Positions 8,075 to 17,261 are shown, counted from the stretch's first letter. The stretch is 59,960 nucleotides of DNA from Acetomicrobium sp. S15 = DSM 107314 (GCF_016125955.1 NZ_JADEVE010000127.1:1-59960); one strand, 5' to 3'. The notes: a model not told the origin generated them from the sequence alone. Made by a program: numbers and translations.

Positions 8075-8957
8075 GGGTAGAAATCGCATTCCCTGCGCTT
8101 TGAGGCAAAAGGTCCGCGTTGGCCTGTGGCAAGAAACCTTAGCACGTTTCAGGGAAAATTCGATGGCGATGATCGGCTTTTATGTAATCGCTGGCGTCGT
8201 CATCGTAGCTTTATTTGCGCCACTGATCTCTTTTCATGATCCATACGAAATAAATTTGCGCCAGCGGCTGCTCCTTCCATCGGGGGTCCACATCCTCGGC
8301 ACAGATGCCTTCGGCCGAGATCTGTTTTCGCGCATAATATACGGCGCAAGGATATCGCTCCTTGTCGGCCTCGTACCGAGCTTTATATCCATGGGTATAG
8401 GCTCTGCAGTCGGCGTAACGAGCGGCTATCTCGGCGGCAAGGTTGATTTTATCCTCATGAGGATTGCAGACATTGTGATAGCCTTTCCGTCCCTCCTTTT
8501 GGCGATGGTCGTGATGTATACCCTCGGGGCTGGGCTTTCCAACATATTTATAGCCCTTAGCTTCGTCGGGTGGGCAGAGGCTGCGAGGGTGGTGCGATCG
8601 CAGGTGCTGTCGCTCAGAGAACAAGAGTTCGTCGAGGCCGCCAAGGCAATGGGCGTGGGAAGGTGCGCTATCATGGCGAGGCATATATTTCCCAATTGCC
8701 TGCCGTCGCTGGTCGTGCTTTTTACGCTCAAGGTGCCCGAGTTTATCTTAGCGGAGGCCAGCCTCTCCTTCTTGGGAGTTGGGGCACAGCCGCCCGTCCC
8801 GAGCTGGGGACTGCTTGTGTCGCAGGGGAAAGAGTTCATCTTCTCCGCGCCGTGGGTTGTCGCCTTTCCAGGAGGGGCGATTTTTCTGGTCGCACTGGCC
8901 TTCAATTTCATCGGTGACGGCCTCAGAGAGGCTTTGGATCCCTACCTAAAGCGATGA
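8064..8957 (+). CDS. dppC: Dipeptide/oligopeptide ABC transporter permease (DppC type)
   Basis: A 297-residue second permease. The ATG at 8064 overlaps the dppB end; a longer in-frame opening from 8016 is inside dppB and lacks a ribosome binding site. After a cytoplasmic N-terminus comes a membrane helix (MIGFYVIAGVVIVALFAPLI), the family motif LGTDAFGRDLFSRIIYGARI, and the EAA loop around VEAAKAMGVGRCAIMARHIF. It ends in ALDPYLKR, typical for DppC. It overlaps the downstream ATPase gene by 4 nt (ATGA), indicating translational coupling. Confidence 0.92.
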   Translation: MAGKGRNRIPCALRQKVRVGLWQETLARFRENSMAMIGFYVIAGVVIVALFAPLISFHDPYEINLRQRLLLPSGVHILGTDAFGRDLFSRIIYGARISLLVGLVPSFISMGIGSAVGVTSGYLGGKVDFILMRIADIVIAFPSLLLAMVVMYTLGAGLSNIFIALSFVGWAEAARVVRSQVLSLREQEFVEAAKAMGVGRCAIMARHIFPNCLPSLVVLFTLKVPEFILAEASLSFLGVGAQPPVPSWGLLVSQGKEFIFSAPWVVAFPGGAIFLVALAFNFIGDGLREALDPYLKR

Positions 8958-9934
8958 TACAAAAGCTGATGTCCGTCGAAGGGCTTGTGGTTCGTTTCTT
9001 CACGAGAAAGGGCACGGTGCGCGCCGTAGACGGCGTTTCTTTCGACGTCGACGATGGAAGCATTATCGGCCTGGTCGGTGAGTCCGGCTGCGGCAAGAGC
9101 GCCACGGCCCTTTCAATCATGGGCCTTTTGGGTCCGGCAGGAAAAACTATAAGCGGCAGCGTCTACTTCGAGGGCGAAGATCTCTTGAGGCTCTCGCCCA
9201 AGGAGGTGCGCCAAATCAGGGGCAAGGAGATATCTATGGTCTTTCAGGAGCCGATGAGTGCGTTAAATCCTGTGCGGTCAGTAGGTGAGCAGGTGGCAGA
9301 GCCGCTTAAAATCCATGTCGGTCTGTCCGGCGGCGAGGCGAGACTGCGCGCCATCGAGGTGCTTGAGGAAGTGGGCATACCCGATGCGGCGTCCAGGTAT
9401 GATCAATACCCCCATCAGTTTTCCGGAGGTATGGGGCAGCGGGCGATGATAGCCATGGCACTCATCTGCGAGCCGAAGCTCCTCATAGCCGATGAGCCCA
9501 CAACTGCGCTGGATGTCACGATACAGGCTCAGATCATAAGTTTGTTACATTCATTGAGAGAACGCTTGCACATGGCAGTGCTTCTGATAACTCATGATTT
9601 CGGCGTAGTCGCAGAGCTTTGCGATGCGGTGAACGTCATGTATGCCGGGGTCATTGTGGAGCAGGGAAATGTCGTAGATATTTTTGACGACCCGCTTCAT
9701 CCCTATACGCGAGGCCTCCTCCGTTCCATGCCCAGGGCAAAGGGAAAGCAAGGAAAGCTTGAGGCCATCGGCGGCGCTGTGCCGAGTTTAATTGAGCTTC
9801 CTCAGGGGTGTCGCTTTCACCCTCGGTGTAAGCATGCGACGGAAAGGTGTCTTAGCGAAGAACCCCCCATCTTTCAAGTGGATGAAGATAGGTTTACGCG
9901 CTGCTGGCTCTTCGAAGGCCAGATGAAGTCATGA
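8954..9934 (+). CDS. dppD: Peptide ABC transporter ATP-binding protein (DppD type)
   Basis: A 326-residue ABC ATPase. Visible are Walker A GESGCGKSA near residue 44, the Q-loop FQEPMSALNP, the family signature HQFSGGMGQRAMIA, Walker B LLIADEPTTALD and the switch histidine in LITHDFG. The C-terminal oligopeptide-transporter domain carries CRFHPRCKHATERC, whose spaced cysteines resemble the 4Fe-4S-binding tail of Dpp/Opp ATPases. It acts on the cytoplasmic face with the next gene product as a heterodimer. The ATG overlaps the dppC stop and its own stop overlaps the next start. Confidence 0.93.
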   Translation: MIQKLMSVEGLVVRFFTRKGTVRAVDGVSFDVDDGSIIGLVGESGCGKSATALSIMGLLGPAGKTISGSVYFEGEDLLRLSPKEVRQIRGKEISMVFQEPMSALNPVRSVGEQVAEPLKIHVGLSGGEARLRAIEVLEEVGIPDAASRYDQYPHQFSGGMGQRAMIAMALICEPKLLIADEPTTALDVTIQAQIISLLHSLRERLHMAVLLITHDFGVVAELCDAVNVMYAGVIVEQGNVVDIFDDPLHPYTRGLLRSMPRAKGKQGKLEAIGGAVPSLIELPQGCRFHPRCKHATERCLSEEPPIFQVDEDRFTRCWLFEGQMKS

Positions 9935-10914
9935 ATGGCCTCCCGCTTTTAAGGGTGCGTAGCTTGAGGAAGAGCTTCCTTAGTAAATCAGGGATCTTTA
10001 GACGACGGCGTATAACGGTCCATGCCGTCGATGGAATTGACTTGGATATATATAAAGGCAAGACGTACGCCCTGGTTGGTGAGTCCGGCTGCGGCAAGAG
10101 CACGCTCGCCAGGCTTGTTATGCGCCTGGTCGAGCCGACGAGCGGGAACATCTACTACAAGGGTAAAGACTTGCTCTCTGTTTCGGTAAAAGAGATGAAC
10201 GAGATCCGCAAAAGTATGCAAATAATCTTCCAAAACCCATATGCGTCTTTGGATCCGCGCATGTCGGTGAGGAAAGCCCTTGCAGAACCCTTTAAGGCGC
10301 ATGGTCTGTGGGACGATGACGAAGAGTCGGAAAGGAAGCTCCTTCATTTGCTCGATCTTGTCGGTTTGGACAGAGAGGCCCTCAACAGATACCCTCATCA
10401 ATTCAGTGGCGGTCAGCGCCAGCGGATTTGCATAGCGAGGGCTTTAGCTTTAAGGCCTGAGTTTTTGGTTTGCGATGAGCCCCTGTCAGCCTTAGACCTA
10501 TCCATTCAGGCTCAAATCCTCAACCTGCTGATGGAGCTCCAGGAGCGCTTCGGCTTTACCTATCTTTTCATCACTCACGATCTAAGCGTCGTGAGGCATA
10601 TCGCCGATCGAGTTTTCGTGATGCTGCTTGGCAAGATCGTGGAGGCCGGTAGCGCAGAGGAGATATTCGATTCGCCGCGTCATCCTTATACGCATCTCCT
10701 CCTTTCTGCGGTGCCCGTTCTCGACCCTCGCGCGAGGGGAAGAAGGCGCCTTTCGTCCGTGGGTGAGATCCCGAGCCCGCTCGAAGTTCCTCCGGGTTGC
10801 CGATTTCAGACGCGTTGCCCCTTTGCGAAAGAGCTTTGTAGGGTCAAGGAGCCGCTCCTCGATGGCAATGCCCATGCTGTGGCGTGCCATTTCCCCCTCA
10901 GTCAAAAGCGCTGA
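9931..10914 (+). CDS. dppF: Peptide ABC transporter ATP-binding protein (DppF type)
   Basis: A 327-residue second ATPase of the importer. Walker A is GESGCGKSTLARL, the Q-loop FQNPYASLDPR, the signature HQFSGGQRQRICIA, Walker B FLVCDEPLSALD and the switch FITHDLS. The C-terminal tail has CRFQTRCPFAKELC. The start overlaps dppD by 4 nt. It is the last gene of the five-gene operon; no clear terminator follows, and the next gene begins about 100 nt downstream. Confidence 0.93.
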   Translation: MNGLPLLRVRSLRKSFLSKSGIFRRRRITVHAVDGIDLDIYKGKTYALVGESGCGKSTLARLVMRLVEPTSGNIYYKGKDLLSVSVKEMNEIRKSMQIIFQNPYASLDPRMSVRKALAEPFKAHGLWDDDEESERKLLHLLDLVGLDREALNRYPHQFSGGQRQRICIARALALRPEFLVCDEPLSALDLSIQAQILNLLMELQERFGFTYLFITHDLSVVRHIADRVFVMLLGKIVEAGSAEEIFDSPRHPYTHLLLSAVPVLDPRARGRRRLSSVGEIPSPLEVPPGCRFQTRCPFAKELCRVKEPLLDGNAHAVACHFPLSQKR

Positions 10915-11010
10915 ATAGTGTTAAAGTAAAATGAGTAAAATTGACGATACCCATTTCCAACCCCCCGCTATACTTAAAGCTACAAAGAAAAGTTGCGGAG
11001 GTGGCTGAAA

Positions 11011-11436
11011 ATGAAGAGAACAGCGGCAGTAGTTGCAACAATAGCCGTGTTGGCGCTGGCTGGTTCTGCATTGGCTTACGCGGGTCCAGGTTGGGGCGGT
11101 TACGGCTGCGGTGGTCTTGGTGCTGGTTACGGCTATAGGATGCCTTTTAGCTATGGTGGAGGGTTTGGTTATATGCCCCGCTGGATGGGACGAGGCGCAG
11201 GACCTTATGGGAGAGGTTTCGAGACTTCTTCGGAGTTCCGAAGTCAGATGAACGAGCTCTATAGGGCGCAGCTCGAGCTTCAGCTGGCCTTGAGCGATGA
11301 GCAGATCGACACCACCAAGGTGAAGCAACTTCACGAGAGGGTGCTTTCGCTCCACGACGAACTGGCCAGAAAGCAGCTCGAGCGATTTTTGGAGTGGCGC
11401 TCCAAGAATCTTGAAGAGCAAAAGGACCAGCAGTGA
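11011..11436 (+). CDS. Small exported Gly/Tyr-rich, helical protein (CpxP/Spy or metal-sensor-like)
   Basis: 141 residues. Residues 1-20 form a signal peptide (KRT, hydrophobic core, ALA) followed by a 45-residue Gly/Tyr/Arg-rich low-complexity stretch. The rest is an amphipathic helical region (SSEFRSQMNELYRAQLELQL and LHERVLSLHDELARKQLERF) resembling periplasmic heavy-metal sensors and zinc-resistance-associated proteins of the CpxP/Spy class. A role in periplasmic metal or protein quality control is only inferred; the copper ATPase further right fits loosely. The ATG at 11011 has GGAGGTGG at 10998-11005. It is probably monocistronic, with its own terminator. Confidence 0.65.
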   Translation: MKRTAAVVATIAVLALAGSALAYAGPGWGGYGCGGLGAGYGYRMPFSYGGGFGYMPRWMGRGAGPYGRGFETSSEFRSQMNELYRAQLELQLALSDEQIDTTKVKQLHERVLSLHDELARKQLERFLEWRSKNLEEQKDQQ

Positions 11437-11470
11437 AGCGCCGCTGAAGTGTTTTTGTCGGCTATTTTTA

Positions 11471-11505
11471 AGAAGAGGCAGGAATTTTTTCCTGCCTCTT
11501 CTTTT
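11471..11505 (+). terminator. Rho-independent terminator
   Basis: AGAAGAGGCAGG (11471-11482) pairs perfectly with CCTGCCTCTTCT (11491-11502) around an 8-nt T-rich loop, followed by TTT. It ends the transcript of the small exported protein and may work in both directions. Confidence 0.8.
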
Positions 11506-11655
11506 GTAGATTTGCCTCATAGAGAACTCAGGTGTATTTGCTTTCGAATGGAGTTAGAAAGGCACCTCCAGCTTTTATCCCTGCATAAGCAAGCCCTCCC
11601 ATGCCACATAGCCCGAGATGGCGTTTGCCTAAAGAGGGCTTATGTGTAACAATAA

Positions 11656-11664
11656 TGTTAAAAA
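11656..11664 (+). promoter_or_regulatory. Possible extended -10 promoter element
   Basis: TG-T-TAAAAA at 11656-11664, with no clear -35 box, lies about 31 nt before the SSB-like gene. The same TGTTAAAA core precedes gyrA and the HutP gene. Confidence 0.35.
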
Positions 11665-11694
11665 TACTGCCGAAGGCGCGAAGGAGGGGGCGAA

Positions 11695-11988
11695 GTGGAG
11701 ACAGAAAGTTTTGTTCGCATCGATGGCAACCTGCACTTCATCCAAGGGGACGATCGTGGGGAAAACAAAGAGGGGAAATACCTGCGTTTCGCTCTGAAGC
11801 GGGAGTATCAGGATGTCGATGGGAGTCTTCGCCACGATTTTATAATCCTGAGGGCTTACGACAACGCCATAAAAGATTGGATTCTTTCTAAGAGAGAGGG
11901 CACACCGGTTTTGGTAGAAGGGGAGCTCCGTTCGTCTCGGGGAAGCGGAGAGGTCTATGTATACGTGAAAGAGATTAGAGAGCGGTGA
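11695..11988 (+). CDS. SSB-like OB-fold protein
   Basis: A 97-residue protein with the strand pattern of single-stranded DNA-binding proteins: a first strand FVRIDGNLHFI, then KYLRFALKREY, DFIILRAYDNA, and TPVLVEGELRSS followed by VYVYVKEI, the last two resembling the SSB end strands. The acidic C-terminal tip of true SSB (DDDIPF-type) is missing and the protein is shorter than usual, so it is more likely an accessory SSB-fold protein than the main replication SSB. It starts at GTG 11695 after GAAGGAGGGGGC. It is a single gene between terminators. Confidence 0.6.
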   Translation: METESFVRIDGNLHFIQGDDRGENKEGKYLRFALKREYQDVDGSLRHDFIILRAYDNAIKDWILSKREGTPVLVEGELRSSRGSGEVYVYVKEIRER

Positions 11989-12000
11989 ATCTGAGGCGAT

Positions 12001-12031
12001 AAAAGGTGGCGGGGCAGCCTTGCCGCCTTTT
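12001..12031 (+). terminator. Probable terminator after the SSB-like gene
   Basis: A 10-bp stem, AAAAGGTGGC (12001-12010) with GCCGCCTTTT (12022-12031), one G-U pair and an 11-nt loop. The T-run is part of the stem, so the A-T closing base pairs supply the weak RNA-DNA hybrid. Confidence 0.6.
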
Positions 12032-12122
12032 AAATTGTCCGTAAATTTAGGGACGCCTAACTTTTGATAAGCTTTTATTGTATAATGTAACGCGGTTTTT
12101 AATTGAGAGGTGAGCAAGTACT

Positions 12123-14279
12123 ATGGAAGAGACAAAAGAAAAGCGAAGCTTTCGCGTGACGGGGATGACCTGTGCCACTTGTGCACGTACCGTTGAACGT
12201 GCGCTGAAGAAAGTGAAAGGCGTGGATTTTGCGGCGGTCAACTTAGCCACGGAGACGGCGTTTGTCATCTTGGACGAGGGCGTGCCACAGGAGGTTTTGG
12301 AGGAAGCGGTCAAAAATGTGGGATACGGCGTTTCCTATGAAAGAGAAGAAGACTTGGAGGCACGGCGTTACCGAGAAGCGAAGGGAAATCTCATCCTGGC
12401 CTGGTGTATCACACTGCCACTCATGGTTTTTATGTTCATCCACATGGCGGGGAGGCATCTGCCCGGTTTTTTATGGATGGAAATCGTAGGCGGGGCGGTC
12501 GTGATATTCATCGCCGGCAGGAAGGGCATAAACGGTGCGTGGATCGCCTTGACGCACGGGCATACCAACATGGACGTGCTCATCCTCTTTGGCTCCGTGG
12601 CTTCGTGGTTAACGGCGATCCTCGCTTTGTCAGGCATCAACGTAGCCTCCTTCGGCACGATAGGTGCAATGATCGTGGCGCTTCATCTCACCGGGCGTTT
12701 TATAGAATCGCACCTGCGCGATAAGGCCTCGAAGGAGATAAAGTCCCTCTTGAGGCTTCAGGCGAAAGAGGCGCGCGTCCTTAGGGAAAACGGAGATGAA
12801 ATCACGATTCCGCTGGAAGCGGTAAAGGAAGGAGATGTCCTGCTCGTCAAACCTGGCGAGCGCATACCGGCGGACGGGGCAGTGGAGTCAGGTCGTACCT
12901 CTGTGGACGAGTCCATGATCAGCGGCGAGTCGCTTCCGGTGAGCAAGACCGAGGGCGATGCTGTGGTGGGAGGCTCCCTCAACCTCACCGGCCTGATTAG
13001 GGTCAAGGTGACAAAAGTCGGAGCGGACACTTTTTTGTCCCAGATGATATCGTTGATCCAAGAGGCGCAGGGCGCTAAAATTCCGATTCAGGCGCTGGCA
13101 GATCGGGTGACCAACGTCTTCGTTCCTGTTGTGATTGCGCTCGCCTTGGCGAGCGGCGTGTCCTGGTATCTCAATGCAGAAAAATGGGCTTCTTTTTTAG
13201 ATTGGGCTGGCGGGTTTCTTCCGTGGATTGCCGATGTGAGAGACCCGCTTTCGCTCGGCGTTTTCGCCTTCGTGACCACGGTCGTGATAGCTTGCCCTTG
13301 CGCCTTGGGTCTGGCGACGCCGATGGCGCTCGTCGCTGGCACCGGTGCGGCATCCAGGGCCGGTTTGATTATACGCAATGCCGAAGCCATACAGACGAGC
13401 AAAGACGTAAGCACGATCATAATGGACAAGACTGGGACGATCACGGAGGGCAAACCCTCGGTCGTAGAGCACAACCTCGATGCCGAGTCGCTCGAGGCTG
13501 TCGTTGCCATCGAGCGCAAGTCGAACCATCCGCTCGCCAAGGCGATATCGGCGCTCCTGGATGAGGACATTGGCGAACCTGAAGAGCTGGAAGAAACAAG
13601 CGGCGAAGGGATAAAGGGTCGTTGGAAGGGGAAAGAATATTTCGTAGGGCGACCGAGCGACCCAAAGCCCTATTTCGACTTTTTGAGCGAAGGAATGAGC
13701 GTTGTGGAGGTGCGCCGTGATGGCGTTATATTGGGCTATATCTCTGTGGCCGATTCCATACGCGAGGATTCGGCAGGCGCTATCGCTCGTTTGAAGGAGA
13801 TGGGAATAACGCCGGTTATGGCGACGGGCGACGACGAGCGCACAGCTATGGCCGTGGCCCGCAGGGTGGGCATAGATGAAGTCTTCGCCGGCGTGCGTCC
13901 TCAGGATAAACTGGATATAGTCAGGCGGTATCAGGCCCAAGGGCGTAAGGTCATGATGGTAGGAGATGGTGCAAACGACGCTGCGGCGCTGAAAGGGGCT
14001 GACGTCGGCGTGGCCATAGGTTCAGGTATGGATTTGGCCATTGACAGCGCCGACGTGATCATAGCGAAGGGCGGGATCTCGAAGGTAGTTGATGCGATCG
14101 CGATCTCGAGGCGGACGTTTTCAGTGGTGAAGCAGAACCTCTTCTGGGCCTTCGCTTACAACGTGATAGCCATCCCTCTGGCCATGGCGGCGCTTCTGCA
14201 TCCGGCCATAGCCGAGGGCGCTATGGCAGCCAGTTCTATATCGGTGGTGCTAAACTCCACCAGGGCAGGCAAGCCTTAG
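12123..14279 (+). CDS. copA: Copper-type P1B ATPase
   Basis: A 718-residue inner-membrane cation pump. Residues 8-75 are one heavy-metal-associated domain with GMTCATC (C17, C20). Membrane helices follow. The actuator loop has SGESLPV, the transport site in helix 6 is C391-P392-C393, the phosphorylated aspartate is D435 in DKTGT, the P1B-specific HP pair is in ERKSNHPLA, and the hinge is GDGANDAAAL. Later helices contain YN and MAASS, the Cu(I) ligand set, so Cu+ export is the likely job. TATAAT at 12081-12086 may be its -10 box. The pepF ATG is only about 30 nt downstream, so the two may be cotranscribed. Confidence 0.9.
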   Translation: MEETKEKRSFRVTGMTCATCARTVERALKKVKGVDFAAVNLATETAFVILDEGVPQEVLEEAVKNVGYGVSYEREEDLEARRYREAKGNLILAWCITLPLMVFMFIHMAGRHLPGFLWMEIVGGAVVIFIAGRKGINGAWIALTHGHTNMDVLILFGSVASWLTAILALSGINVASFGTIGAMIVALHLTGRFIESHLRDKASKEIKSLLRLQAKEARVLRENGDEITIPLEAVKEGDVLLVKPGERIPADGAVESGRTSVDESMISGESLPVSKTEGDAVVGGSLNLTGLIRVKVTKVGADTFLSQMISLIQEAQGAKIPIQALADRVTNVFVPVVIALALASGVSWYLNAEKWASFLDWAGGFLPWIADVRDPLSLGVFAFVTTVVIACPCALGLATPMALVAGTGAASRAGLIIRNAEAIQTSKDVSTIIMDKTGTITEGKPSVVEHNLDAESLEAVVAIERKSNHPLAKAISALLDEDIGEPEELEETSGEGIKGRWKGKEYFVGRPSDPKPYFDFLSEGMSVVEVRRDGVILGYISVADSIREDSAGAIARLKEMGITPVMATGDDERTAMAVARRVGIDEVFAGVRPQDKLDIVRRYQAQGRKVMMVGDGANDAAALKGADVGVAIGSGMDLAIDSADVIIAKGGISKVVDAIAISRRTFSVVKQNLFWAFAYNVIAIPLAMAALLHPAIAEGAMAASSISVVLNSTRAGKP

Positions 14280-14312
14280 GACGTGTATTTCAACCAAGAG
14301 GGGGCATTTCAT

Positions 14313-16121
14313 ATGGAAGTGGTCGACAGAGCGGACCTTCCCGCAAGGGATGACATCGATGAGGTGTATAAATGGCGCCTGGAGGATATTTATTCGGAAA
14401 ATGAGCTCTGGGAAGCCAATTGCGGTAAGCTTAAAGCATTGCTCGAAGAAATGGAGACCTTCAAGGGAAAGCTTGGGAGCTCGCCGAATGTGCTCCTCGC
14501 CGCCTTGAAGAAATGCGATGAGATCGGGGAACTTTTGGGGCGCGTCTACGCTTACGCCACGATGAAGAGCCACGAAAACTTGAAAGATGCTCGTTCGCAG
14601 GTTATGGCGGGGAGAGCCTCGATGCTTGCCGTAGAGGTATCCAAGGCCATGGCCTTCGTGAGACCCGAAATTTCATGTATAGATGACCACACGATCGAAC
14701 GGTTTATGGAAGCTGAGAAAGATCTTGAGGTCTATCGCTTTGCCCTTGAGCAAGTCAGGCGCCTGGGAGGACATATCCTACCGCCCGAGCAGGAAGATCT
14801 TTTAGCTTTGGCGGAGCATCTGGCGGGCTCCCCTCGCGATGTTTTTACACTCCTCACCGGCGCAGACTTGATATTTCCTGAAATAAAAGACGAGAATGGC
14901 CGGACGGTTAAGCTCAGCGAGGAGCGCTATGGCAAGTACATATATTCAAGAGATCGCAGAGTGCGGAAAGATGCATATGTAGGCTTGCTCAGCACTTATG
15001 CCAGCGCCAAAAATGCCTTAGGGGCCACGCTTTTCGGGAGCGTCAGGAAGGATCTTTTCTTCGCAAAGGCCAGGCGCTATCCTTCGTGCCTCGAAGCTGC
15101 GCTTTTCCCCGAAAACATTCCTCCTTCCGTCTATGAAATGGCTATCGAGCTGGCCAACCGCTATCTCGAGCTCCTCCACAGATATCTAAGGCTTAAGAAG
15201 AAGGCGTTGAAGCTCGATGAATTGCACATGTATGACCTTTATGCTCCCTTGGTGCCCGAAACGCGCGAGGGCATACCTTTCGAGGAGGCGAAAGCCGCGG
15301 TCTTCGACGGACTTGCGCCTCTCGGCGAGGAATATCGCCGCGCCTTGGCAGAAGGCTTTGGCGGCGGGTGGATAGATATATATGAAAGCGACGGCAAACA
15401 CAGCGGCGCTTATTCCTGGGGGGTTTACGGCGTTCATCCCTACGTGCTTTTGAACTATAAGGGCACGCTCCGAGATGTCTTCACGCTGGCTCACGAGATG
15501 GGACACGCAGTCCACTCTCATCTCACAAACGGAAATCAGCCATATGTGTACTCCGGTCACTCTATATTTACGGCTGAGGTCGCCTCCACGGTGAACGAGG
15601 CACTCCTCTTGGAGCATTTCTTGAAAAAGGCCAGGGACGATCGTGAAAGGGCTTATCTGCTCAATATGGGCCTAGAGCAGGTGAGGACCACTGTCTGGCG
15701 TCAGCTGCTCTTTGCCGAGTTCGAACTCGCGATTCATAGATTGATCGAATCAGGCGAGGCATTGACACAGGAAGTCTTTTGTCGTCTGTGGAGGAGCTTG
15801 AACGAGCGCTATTATGCGCCTCTTTTGATCGATGCGGAAAACGACTTAGAGTGGAGCCGCATCCCCCACTTTTATTCCGCATTTTACGTGTATCAATACG
15901 CCACGGGTTATGCTGCTGCTACATCGATATCGCAAGCGATCTTGAGAGAGGGCGAGTCGGCTGCCGTTCGCTACGTCGATTTCTTAAAGAAGGGAAGCTC
16001 TGCTTATCCCTTGGATCTCCTGAGGATTGCCGGGATAGATCTCACCGGGCCGGCTCCATTTGAGGAAACGTTCGCTGCTTTTTCAAACCGCCTGAACCAG
16101 CTCGAAAGCCTCTTGTTATGA
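14313..16121 (+). CDS. pepF: Oligoendopeptidase F family zinc peptidase
   Basis: A 602-residue cytosolic M3 metallopeptidase that cuts short peptides. The zinc site HEMGHAVHSH begins at H394 (HExxH, E395 catalytic), with the third ligand Glu in the following helix (FTAEVASTVNEALL). The N-terminal part VYKWRLEDIYSENELWE is typical of the PepF family. The start is taken at ATG 14313, 8 nt after GAGGGGGC; an in-frame GTG at 14283 lacks a ribosome binding site. It follows copA by about 30 nt. It fits peptide use together with the upstream peptide importer. Confidence 0.9.
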   Translation: MEVVDRADLPARDDIDEVYKWRLEDIYSENELWEANCGKLKALLEEMETFKGKLGSSPNVLLAALKKCDEIGELLGRVYAYATMKSHENLKDARSQVMAGRASMLAVEVSKAMAFVRPEISCIDDHTIERFMEAEKDLEVYRFALEQVRRLGGHILPPEQEDLLALAEHLAGSPRDVFTLLTGADLIFPEIKDENGRTVKLSEERYGKYIYSRDRRVRKDAYVGLLSTYASAKNALGATLFGSVRKDLFFAKARRYPSCLEAALFPENIPPSVYEMAIELANRYLELLHRYLRLKKKALKLDELHMYDLYAPLVPETREGIPFEEAKAAVFDGLAPLGEEYRRALAEGFGGGWIDIYESDGKHSGAYSWGVYGVHPYVLLNYKGTLRDVFTLAHEMGHAVHSHLTNGNQPYVYSGHSIFTAEVASTVNEALLLEHFLKKARDDRERAYLLNMGLEQVRTTVWRQLLFAEFELAIHRLIESGEALTQEVFCRLWRSLNERYYAPLLIDAENDLEWSRIPHFYSAFYVYQYATGYAAATSISQAILREGESAAVRYVDFLKKGSSAYPLDLLRIAGIDLTGPAPFEETFAAFSNRLNQLESLLL

Positions 16122-16178
16122 AGGAGTTTTAAATCGCATTTACCTTGATCTCGTCCAATGTGCATCGATGAAGTGCGA

Positions 16179-16207
16179 TTGACAAAAGACGACGAGACTC
16201 CTATAAC
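16179..16207 (+). promoter_or_regulatory. Sigma-70-type promoter of the V-ATPase operon
   Basis: A perfect TTGACA (16179-16184), 17-nt spacer and TATAAC (16202-16207), about 70 nt before the subunit D start. It is the strongest promoter-like match in the window, in line with the high expression expected for an ATPase operon. Confidence 0.72.
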
Positions 16208-16275
16208 AATATGACGATTACGGCGGTGGGCAATTTGAGTTTTGATAGCGCCAGAGCGTAGAGGCGTTTGCGAAG

Positions 16276-16911
16276 ATGAATGGAAAAGTAGCGTCAACTC
16301 GGGGAAATCTGATACGGATGAACCGTTCCCTCCTCCTTGCCCAGAAGGGCCACGACCTCTTGGAACAAAAACGCCAAATCTTGATGATGGAGCTCGTCAA
16401 GCATATTGAAGAGGCCAAGGCGGTGCAGAAAGATATGGCCCAAGTTTTCGCCTCCGCATATAAAGCTCTCGAACGCGCCAACATTTCCTTGGGCATAGAT
16501 ACAGTGGAAGAGGTTGCTCACGCTATACCAGAAGAAGCGCGTTTCGTCATAAGGCTTCGCTCAGTCGTGGGCGTTGAGGTCCCTGAGGTGGACGAACTGG
16601 AAGGTAAATTGGAGCCGAGCTACTCCTTCTTCGGGACCTCAGGAGCGCTGGATGCGGCATATTTGGCCTTTCGTCAAGTGTTACACCTGCTTTCCCGTCT
16701 CGCTGAGGCAGAGACGAGCATATACCGCTTGGCCTTTCAAATCAGAAAGACCCATCGCAGGGTCAACGCCTTGGAAAAGGTAGCTATTCCCTTCTACCGC
16801 TCTGCGATCGCTGCTATGGAAAGCGCCCTCGAGGAAGGGGAAAGGGAGGACTTCGTTCGCATGAAGATTGCAAAAGGGAAATTTGCTAAAGAAAGGGAAA
16901 GAAGGGGATAG
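16276..16911 (+). CDS. atpD: V/A-type ATP synthase subunit D (central stalk)
   Basis: A 211-residue, mostly coiled-coil protein. It opens with VASTRGNLIRMNRSLLLAQK, a close match to V/A-ATPase subunit D, which forms the rotor shaft inside the A3B3 head. The C-terminal helix RRVNALEKVAIPFYRSAIAA is equally typical. It is the first gene of a nine-gene ATPase operon. In most V-ATPase operons subunit D comes last, after A and B, so its position here is unusual. The ribosome binding site is weak. It may be confused with F-type atpD (beta subunit) by name only. Confidence 0.9.
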   Translation: MNGKVASTRGNLIRMNRSLLLAQKGHDLLEQKRQILMMELVKHIEEAKAVQKDMAQVFASAYKALERANISLGIDTVEEVAHAIPEEARFVIRLRSVVGVEVPEVDELEGKLEPSYSFFGTSGALDAAYLAFRQVLHLLSRLAEAETSIYRLAFQIRKTHRRVNALEKVAIPFYRSAIAAMESALEEGEREDFVRMKIAKGKFAKERERRG

Positions 16912-16913
16912 CC

Positions 16914-17261
16914 TTGCCGTCTTTGCAGGAAGCTTTAGCGGTGCTTGTGGGCGCCGAAAGCGAAGCTAAAAGGCTTTTGGAAGAGGCAAGGGCAAAAGCC
17001 GACTCGATTTTGAATGCTGCCAAAGGTAAGGCCGCGTCCGAGAGGGAGGATCGCCTCAGGGCAGCTCGCGATCAGGCAAAAGCCATAGTAGAATCTGCGA
17101 GGAGTGCGGCTGAGGCTGAAGCGCAGCAGATAGCGAGCCTTGGAGCTCAGGAACGCTCGCAAATCGAGAAGCGCTTCAGAGAGAGCGCGCCTCAGGTGAT
17201 AAAGGCTTTGGCCCAGGAGATAGCAGAGGCATATGTGAGGAAGGGAAGTGGAGAAGCGTGA
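16914..17261 (+). CDS. V/A-type ATP synthase subunit G/H (peripheral stalk)
   Basis: A 115-residue Ala/Glu/Lys/Arg-rich protein, predicted as one long helix (EAKRLLEEARAKADSILNAA and similar), as in subunit H (AhaH) or G of V/A-ATPases, which pairs with subunit E as the stator. It starts at TTG 16914, 2 nt after the subunit D stop, with GAAGGGG just upstream. Its 3' end overlaps the subunit C start by 4 nt. Sequence identity in this family is low, so the call leans on position and composition. Confidence 0.75.
   Translation: MPSLQEALAVLVGAESEAKRLLEEARAKADSILNAAKGKAASEREDRLRAARDQAKAIVESARSAAEAEAQQIASLGAQERSQIEKRFRESAPQVIKALAQEIAEAYVRKGSGEA

Noticed and set aside
10941-10974. TTGACG...TATACT promoter before the small exported protein
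   Set aside because: The spacer is 22 nt, too long for a sigma-70 promoter.
12058-12086. Complete sigma-70 promoter before copA
   Set aside because: TATAAT at 12081-12086 is convincing, but no acceptable -35 box lies 16-18 nt upstream, so only the -10 is mentioned with the gene.
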